Shown: positions 57,558 to 64,000 of the stretch, piece by piece | How positions within the stretch are numbered: the stretch's first letter is position 1 | Layout: each line of letters opens with the position of its first letter | NCBI RefSeq assembly: GCF_963583255.1 | Contig: NC_084807.1 | Coordinates: forward strand, 16,887,072-16,951,071 | Length of the DNA stretch: 64,000 nt | Reading direction: 5' to 3' | From: Pyrus communis | Lineage: Eukaryota; Streptophyta; Magnoliopsida; Rosales; Rosaceae | Notes under the pieces: generated by a model | What the model was told of the DNA's origin: nothing | The model's database searches: none | What the model saw: only the letters and a program-made list of their open reading frames with translations | Program-made: the position numbers and the translations under genes

Positions 57558-58561
57558 CTGGAAAAAGGCATACACAATGACTAACATATAGACAGAACCG
57601 TTACATATAAAAGTAGAATTAACTAATGAAAATTTAAAGTGGAATGTGAACTTCAGAATATGATCATGGCGCAAAGAAATGATGATCGTATTGCAAAAGG
57701 AACGCAGAGTTTATCTTGACTAGGATATTAGAATATTACATGGCACCAGAGGAACACCCAAGTACCCCACTTCACCAAAACGCCTTGGACGTTAAATTCA
57801 AATTACTCATTCAGCTAGAACAATTCATTTCTAAATTATCAATCATCTCAGTTTGTCAAGTTTAATGGGTTCACCGGCAACTAAATTCTCTCCAAAGCAT
57901 ACCGGTTCAAGAGGAGGAAAGCACCTAATATTGGCCATTCATTTAGTCATCAATGATAAACATACCATATAACCTGCTTTCTTCCTCGCCACTATCTTAA
58001 CTAGAGTTGAGTGGGTTGCGTTGCACTATGAGACCCACCAGTCCATTACAGGCCTTTCGGTGAGATGGTTCTCTTGGGAAACCAAGTAAAAAGTAACTCC
58101 CAGTAATTTATGGTTAAGAAAGCTATTATAGAAAATGATTCCCCTTAATTAGTTATTCTGAAAGCAGAAGTGATGATCAAAGCAGTTATGATTTTGTTTT
58201 TCCTGATTAGGCATTCCTAGATATTTCTGCATCAAACACATAACAGATACTGATTTATTTCCTTCTCATTAGACGTATCCGGATATATCTGCATCAAACA
58301 CAGTAAAGAGAAGCCTCTCCAGACAATGTGATAAATGAGGCTTTTCTGCTGATAATTGAGCCAACCTTAAAAGCTTCCTCGCTTTTGTCCCTCTAGCAGA
58401 CAGAAACAAAACCACCAGGAAGAATATTTCAAAATCAAGCACAGGACTATACGCATCACACTCATGCTTGTCAAAAGATTATTTTGTAGGTACTGACCAT
58501 GTAGATTTCATAAAGTCTACCCAATTGCCTAGTTAGTTAATACAAGTTGAGTATTGCAAAG
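57558..58561. other. Probable upstream intron DNA of the RIC1-like locus
   Basis: I searched the minus strand for the next upstream RIC1 exon (ending ..EWLLFTVFEAEIS in relatives) and did not find it. The sequence is AT-rich with no other gene. Confidence 0.45.
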
Positions 58562-58566
58562 CAAGC

Positions 58567-58883
58567 TGTGATAATTTTGGTTTAAAGCTTCCATTTGTAT
58601 TTCATGATGATTATTCGATGTACAAGAGACCGGCTATAAAAGAGAAGAGAGAGGAATGAGAGATGGGAAAGATGGCTGCTGCAAGCAGCCGACAAGAAGG
58701 AAGAAGGCATGGTGCCTACCTAATCTAAACCATACACAAAGACTTTAACACCAATCAGTCACCTCCCTTAATTCAAGGGAAAACTGATTTACAATAATAC
58801 ATTGAGCCTTACCCTAGAGATTTACTCAAGAGATCACCCTTGGTAGTTGACTCTAGAGTCTGGGAAAGAACGCTTCAACAACA
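58567..58883 (-). repeat. 3' LTR of the second copia element
   Basis: 317 bp from TGTGATAATTTTGG to CTTCAACAACA on the plus strand. The right end is fixed by the polypurine tract; the left end is chosen by TG and is less certain. Confidence 0.65.
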
Positions 58884-58995
58884 CTCCCCCTTAAGCTGGA
58901 TCGAGGAGATTAATTGAGCCAAGCTTGCCCAAAAAATGATGGAATGGAGTAGATGCTAGAGCCTTGGTGAAAAGATCTACTAGTTGATCCTGGCT

Positions 58996-61900
58996 TCACG
59001 TGAAGATGGTCCTAATGACTTGAGTTTGTATTTGAGCTCTAACGAAATGACAATCCACTTCAATATGTTTCGTTCTCTCATGGAACACTGGATTAGCAAT
59101 GATGTGCATGGCTGCTTGATTGTCACACATAAGAGACATGGGAATAGTAATAGGAAACCCTAAGTCTGAAGGAAGCCTTTTAAGCCAAATAAGTTCATAG
59201 GCAATGGCTACCATGGCTCAATATTCAACCTCTGCACTGGAGTGAGCAATTACATGTTGCTTCTTGCTCTTCCAAGTGACAAGATTTCCACCAACAAACG
59301 TGCCATAGTCCGTGGTAGATTTCCTATCAAGTGCATTCCCTGCCCAATCTGCATCTGTGTAGCCACTGATGGTGGTGGACTTATTGTTACGCATGATGAT
59401 TCTTTGCCCTATCGAACCCTTGAGATAATGTAGGACTCTCTTAACCATGTTATGATGATCAACAGTGGGAGAGTGCATGAATTGACTTGCCAAACTCACT
59501 GCATATGTGATATCTAGACGTGTGATGGTGAGATATATAAGCTTGCCCACCAATCATTGATAGTAACCCACATCATGCATGGCTTCTCCATCTATGTGGA
59601 GCTGATGTGGTAGAAACTAACACATAAATTAAACCCTATAAATTATGCAATCGTAGTATGAGTAAGTAGGGATTGTTCTATTCCGGGGATTAGAAGGGAT
59701 GCTAATCAACACAAATTAAACTTATAAAACTAAAATATAAGTTAAACTAACATCAAAACAATGAGGGGAGGGAGGAGATTTTGGACAAATTTAATGAAAA
59801 CAAAATTAAATGGTAGCAAGTAAATTAAGTTGTGAATGAAATATGGATGAAAGGATAGCTAAAGTATTCTTCTCCACACATGAATCATATGCATACAAAT
59901 CGATTTCCAGTTGTTCTTCCTAAGTTCATTGAATTGGACTCAGCGACGCAACCAAATTATTCTTCTCAAGTTCCCTAACTATGAAAAGCATGATAGAGAT
60001 ACATCTCAAAGATCATTAAGTTTTGTGAAGATCATAAGCATTGACAAGGCATTCGTAACTATGAAAAGCATGATATTCCTGCCAAGAATTTACTTAACTC
60101 AATCATGACTAGTGACTTTTACAACTTGCAAATATAAGTTCATAACGATTAGGTGAAATTCCCTTATATTCTAGCATTAAATCCCTGCATGCAAACTAAG
60201 TGTGCACCCTTAATAAACATACAAGAATAAGTTTTCTATAAAGCAGATAAGTAAATCGCATTCATGTTTTATGAAACAATAATTGGACATGATCAATTTA
60301 TATAAAACATATGATCATGGCTTCAAATTCACCTCTACCTAAAAAGAAACTTAGTTACACATGTTCAACATAACTGAAAACAATCTAAAATAAACATTGA
60401 AAATTAAAATAAAGATAGAAAGAACTCTGAAAATTCCAGCAACTTCAGTGGGTGGATGGTAGGCATGGCACCCTTTTAAATCGTTGCACGAATTTCATAT
60501 ATATAGGGGGCACGGCTAAATCCAAGGAGGAAAAGGTTTTGGCATTTTGAATTATTTTAGGACTCTAAAAATCAGGTAGAGAGTGTTGGAATGTGATTAG
60601 GATTCCTCCTTGCAGTTGGAGATAAGATAAGATAAGATTGGATAAGATAAGATAACGTTGAATAGGATTAGATAAGGTAGAATAAGATTGGATAAGATAA
60701 GATAAGATAATGTTCCTCTCCAACTAGGATTCCTCTTTCTTGTCTAATTCCTTCCTTCCAAGCCTTAACTTTAATTTCTCCAGATTTTAGCACATATCTA
60801 ACACCATTTCAACACCAAAAACGTCCATCCCATATGTTATCCAATCGAGGTCCAAAAGTACTCCATTTAGCTATTTATTGTCATCTTTACCAACTGAACC
60901 TACAATAATATGAATATAACTTAAATTACCAAAATAATTGGAAATTAACTAAGTAAATGCAAAGAAATAAGATAACACAAGTCACATAAATATGCTCCTA
61001 TCAGGAGCCTTAGTTTACAATCCACGGGAGTGATTGCAGGTTTACAATCAAGCATTTTTGCTTCCTAAAGAAGGTCTAAAACATATTTTCGTTGATGTAG
61101 AAACAACCCCTTTGAAGAGCTTGCCATTCCGATGCCCAAAACATACTTTAGCCTCCCGAGATCTTTGATGGCAAAGGTTTGACGTAGTGAGAACTATAGT
61201 GCCTCAATTTTAGTAGCATTATTTCCTGTGATGATGAGATCGTCCACATAAATAAGCACCACTAACTTCCCACTGGTACCAGTTCTTACAAACAATGAGG
61301 AATTAACATTACTTCATAGGAATCCAGCCTTCTCTAGAACTAAACTAAGCTTAGCATTCCAAGCTCTTGGGGATTGTTTCAATCCATAGATTACCTTGTG
61401 CAGCTTACAACCAAGTTGCCTTTAATATCATAATAACCTGGAAGAGGTTGCATATACACTTCTTCTTGTAACTGTTCTTGAAGGAAAGCATTCTTCACAT
61501 CCATTTGATAAAAAGTCCACCCACAATTGGCTGCAGCTGAAAGTAGAACCCTTACTGAATTCATCTTGGCCACAGGTGCAAATGTTTCTTTGTAATCTAC
61601 CCCAAAGGTTTAGGTGAAACCTTGAACAACAAGCCTAGCCTTGTGTCTCTTAATAGAACTATCAGCCTTGAACTTAATCTTGTAACTTCCAACAACCTTT
61701 TTTCCTGGTGGTAGTTGGACCAAGCTCTAAGTTTTATTTTCTTCTAGAGCACGAAGCTCAATTGTCATGGCTTGATTCCATTGTGGAAGGAGATATGCCT
61801 CTTGAAAGCTTCTAGGTTCACTATGTCTATCAATTTCACAGAGAAACATATCATGAGATGTTGAGAACTCACCAAGGCTGATACATTCAATGATAGGATA

Positions 61901-63834
61901 CCGTGAGGCATGAGTAACATAGTCTTGCAACCTAGTTGGAGGTTTTCTGATTCGAGGAGGATTTTAATCACTTAAGACTTTGTAGGGGATTGTGAATGAC
62001 CAGAATAAGACTCCTCGTCTCTCTCATTGGCAGGAATAGGGCTAGTAGTGATTGAATCAGATTGTGCTTCTTCAATGTCTGGTATCACAGTAACTGAGCT
62101 TTCTTCCAAGGCTGGATTATTAATGCTCTAAGGGAGTGGAAACATTTCAAATAGTTCTTTCTCCTGACTTGTAGTATTCCCCATGTGAGTAAAATAAGGA
62201 CAATCTTCTTCAAACTTCATATCCTTTGACACAATGAACTTTTTAGTGGATGGATTGTAGCACTTGTATCCTTTTTGGGTGGAAGAATACCCCCCAAACA
62301 CACAATTGGTTGCCCTAGCATCAATTTGTCACAGTTCAAGGATTGAATGTGAACAAAGCAAACACATCCAAATACCTTAAGGTGTGTCAAATCAATTTTT
62401 CTACCCTTGAGAACTTCTTAGGGAGATTTAAACCCTAGCACACGACTTGGGAGTCGGTTGATGAGGTAAATGGTAGTGAGGATAGCAAATGACCAAAATT
62501 TCTTTGGAACATGCATGTGAAGCATGAGGGCACGAGTCTTCTCCAAGAGATCTCTATTTTTTCTCTCGGTTACTCCATTTTGTTGTGGAGTGCCTACACA
62601 GCTGGTTTGATGTATTACGCCCCGAGAACTTATGTTTTAAAGCATGTTGTTGGATAGAAATTCAGTGCCATTATCGGATCTCAACACCTTAATGTTTGAT
62701 TGAAATTGTGTTTTAACATGCATATGAAAGTCTTTGAAAATAGTTTGGACTTCACTCTTTGATTTCATAAGGTACACAAAACTCATTCGAGAGAAGTCAT
62801 CAACATTTAAGACAAAGTACTTAAACCCTTTTATTGATTTAGTTGTTGGTCCCTATACATCAGTGTGCACCATTTCAAAAAGTTTACTTGTCCTAGACAT
62901 TGAATTGCCAAAAGGTAGTCTAGTAAACTTAGAAAATTGACAAGTATCACAAGTGACATAAGATTTACAAAAATTTGGAAAAAATTTAGACAAGATAACT
63001 TCAGAAAGGTGAGCTAGTCCCTTATGCCAAAGTTGGTTTTCATCTATGGACTTCGAATAAGCTTGAAGGGCCTAAATAAAACAAGCATTCTTGCACATGT
63101 AGTAAAGTCCATTTATGAAGACCCCTTCACCAATCATCTTCATGGTGAGAACATCCTAAAACATCAAATTATCTGGTGAGATAATGGCATGGTAATTTAG
63201 GGTGTTTGTGATCTTTCCAATTGACAAAAGTTGGAAAGGAAAGGTTAGTACATATAAGGCAGTGGAAGATGTTTTGTGTGAGAGTAGGTTTATTTCTCCT
63301 TTTCCCAAGACTAAAACATTTTTTTCCATTTACAACAGACACATGTAAGGGACTTCAAATTTGTGACTTTGTTTGTGATATGATATGTGGCTCCTGAATC
63401 AATTACCCAACAATCATTTTCAGTACTAGTTAATAGGGCAGTAGTGAAGGTTTTGAGTATACCTGGTCATCCTTTGAAACTTTCTCATTTCCAGCTAGAA
63501 AGCTGACAAACTATCCCAACATGGTTGTGTGACTGTTCTCATCATTGCCTTAAGCTTGTGAACTTCCTTTGTGTCCCTTACTTTGAAGGTAAGCTGCAAA
63601 CTCATTAATAAGTGACAATGGATTGTCAGTGAACTCCATGGATCCTTGTGAGATAGTAGAAGGATGAGCATTCGCAAGTTGAGGTTGAAATTGTTGTGAG
63701 GATCTTGATATCATTTTTCCATCTTTGCTGAACTTAGGCTTGAGTTTAGGATGAAGTTCCCAACACTTGTCTTCCACATGGTCAATGCCATTGCAATATT
63801 TGCATTTCAGGTGTGTATTTCTACCCTTGTACAC
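58996..63834 (-). pseudogene. Copia gag-pol with stops, split by a solo LTR
   Basis: High to low coordinates follow. A gag end with an intact zinc knuckle lies at 63834-63550 (CKYCNGIDHVEDKC). Integrase and linker remnants run to about 61727 (LPQWNQAMTIELRALEENKT). The RT start is at 61573-61391 (YQMDVKNAFLQEQLQEEVYM). After the nested solo LTR come RT/RNase H at 59553-59218 (YTDADWAGNALDRKST, SSAEVEY) and 59214-58996 (LMCDNQAAMHIIANPVFHER). Stops occur within several pieces (for example before 61391 and inside 61980-63490), so this copy is inactive, though less decayed than the copia at 38774. Confidence 0.87.
59603..61003 (-). mobile_element. Solo LTR (TGATAGGAGC family) with perfect TSD GGAGC
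   Basis: 1401 bp inserted into the copia RT region, flanked by GGAGC at 59598-59602 and 61004-61008. On the minus strand it starts TGATAGGAGCATATTTATG, the same as the solo LTR at 20927, and ends TACCACATCA. It contains a GATAA-rich stretch (60620-60710). Because it sits inside the copia, it arrived later. Confidence 0.93.
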
Positions 63835-64000
63835 TTTAGCTTATAAGGTCTTGTAGTTTGAGGCATATGCACAAGTTTCACTCAATCTCGAGCCATGCTT
63901 AGTATTCATCACTTTCTTCCTTGCTTCCTCATGTTTGATAGTTGCACAGACATTGTTGAAGGAGGAAAGCTCTTGACTCAACAAGATGTGACTCCTTAGA

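Larger units (their letters stand above)
58567..64000 (-). mobile_element. Second Ty1/copia element, running off the window
   Basis: The 3' LTR is at 58567-58883; the internal region on the minus strand extends to at least 64000. The polypurine tract CTTAAGGGGGAG abuts the LTR. Domains appear in copia order, and a solo LTR is nested at 59603-61003. CAAGC at 58562-58566 would be the left TSD; the right one is out of view. This family differs from the copia at 38774. Confidence 0.85.

Noticed and set aside
1..64000. tRNA, rRNA or microRNA genes
   Set aside because: No cloverleaf, rRNA motif or convincing miRNA precursor could be supported by eye; foldbacks seen belong to transposons.

Overview
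The window is a piece of a plant nuclear genome, AT-rich and dense with transposable elements. Genes have GT-AG introns and plant-specific families are present: a UGT91-type glycosyltransferase, a mitochondrial MscS-like channel and a malectin-like receptor protein. Copia, Ty3/Gypsy, TRIM, SINE, MULE-type and hAT-type elements are all present. The gag sequence and the large LTRs starting TGATAGGAGCATATTTATG resemble what I know from Rosaceae (apple/pear group). That taxonomic placement is inference, not something I could test.

Three genes look functional. (1) 3235-4644 (+): an intact single-exon UGT91-family glycosyltransferase; a frameshifted N-terminal relic of a relative lies 9 kb downstream (13355-13525). 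(2) 27928-30933 (-): a six-exon MSL1-type mitochondrial mechanosensitive channel whose exons splice in frame to 545 codons. (3) 50907-52409 (+): a single-exon malectin-like receptor protein with a membrane anchor but no kinase. A fourth locus (54440-57557, -) is the C-terminal third of a RIC1-like Rab-GEF subunit. Its exons are recognisable, but two frame breaks, a lost splice donor, a lost acceptor and a GC donor suggest a decaying copy. A DnaJ-like pseudogene (37863-38310) and an unidentified exon-like fragment (36258-36617) complete the genic material.

Layout: 1-376 is the 3' end of a copia element. 640-9600 holds two copies of a dispersed repeat with a 31-bp tandem array, flanking the UGT; the second copy is split by a MULE-type element, and a sister MULE lies just before it. 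10548-12750 is a solo LTR. 14276-15292 is another 9-bp-TSD TIR element. 16095-26523 is a Gypsy element that kept gag but lost pol, with two solo LTRs nested in it. 31912-37200 holds a hAT-like element, a copia relic with an insertion in its LTR, and a SINE. 38774-45765 is a complete but dead copia with 5-bp TSD. 46744-48393 and 48447-50120 are a TIR element with 9-bp TSD and a hAT-like element with 8-bp TSD. 58567-64000 is a second copia running off the window, with a solo LTR nested in it.

The genes are unrelated in function and do not form a cluster. The most informative content is the nesting history, readable because at least nine insertions keep target-site duplications I could locate to the base. 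I found no convincing evidence of a wholly new biological system. The best candidates for follow-up are the two long foldback MULE-type elements, the gag-only Gypsy element with its internal minisatellites, the kinase-less malectin receptor and the decaying RIC1 copy.
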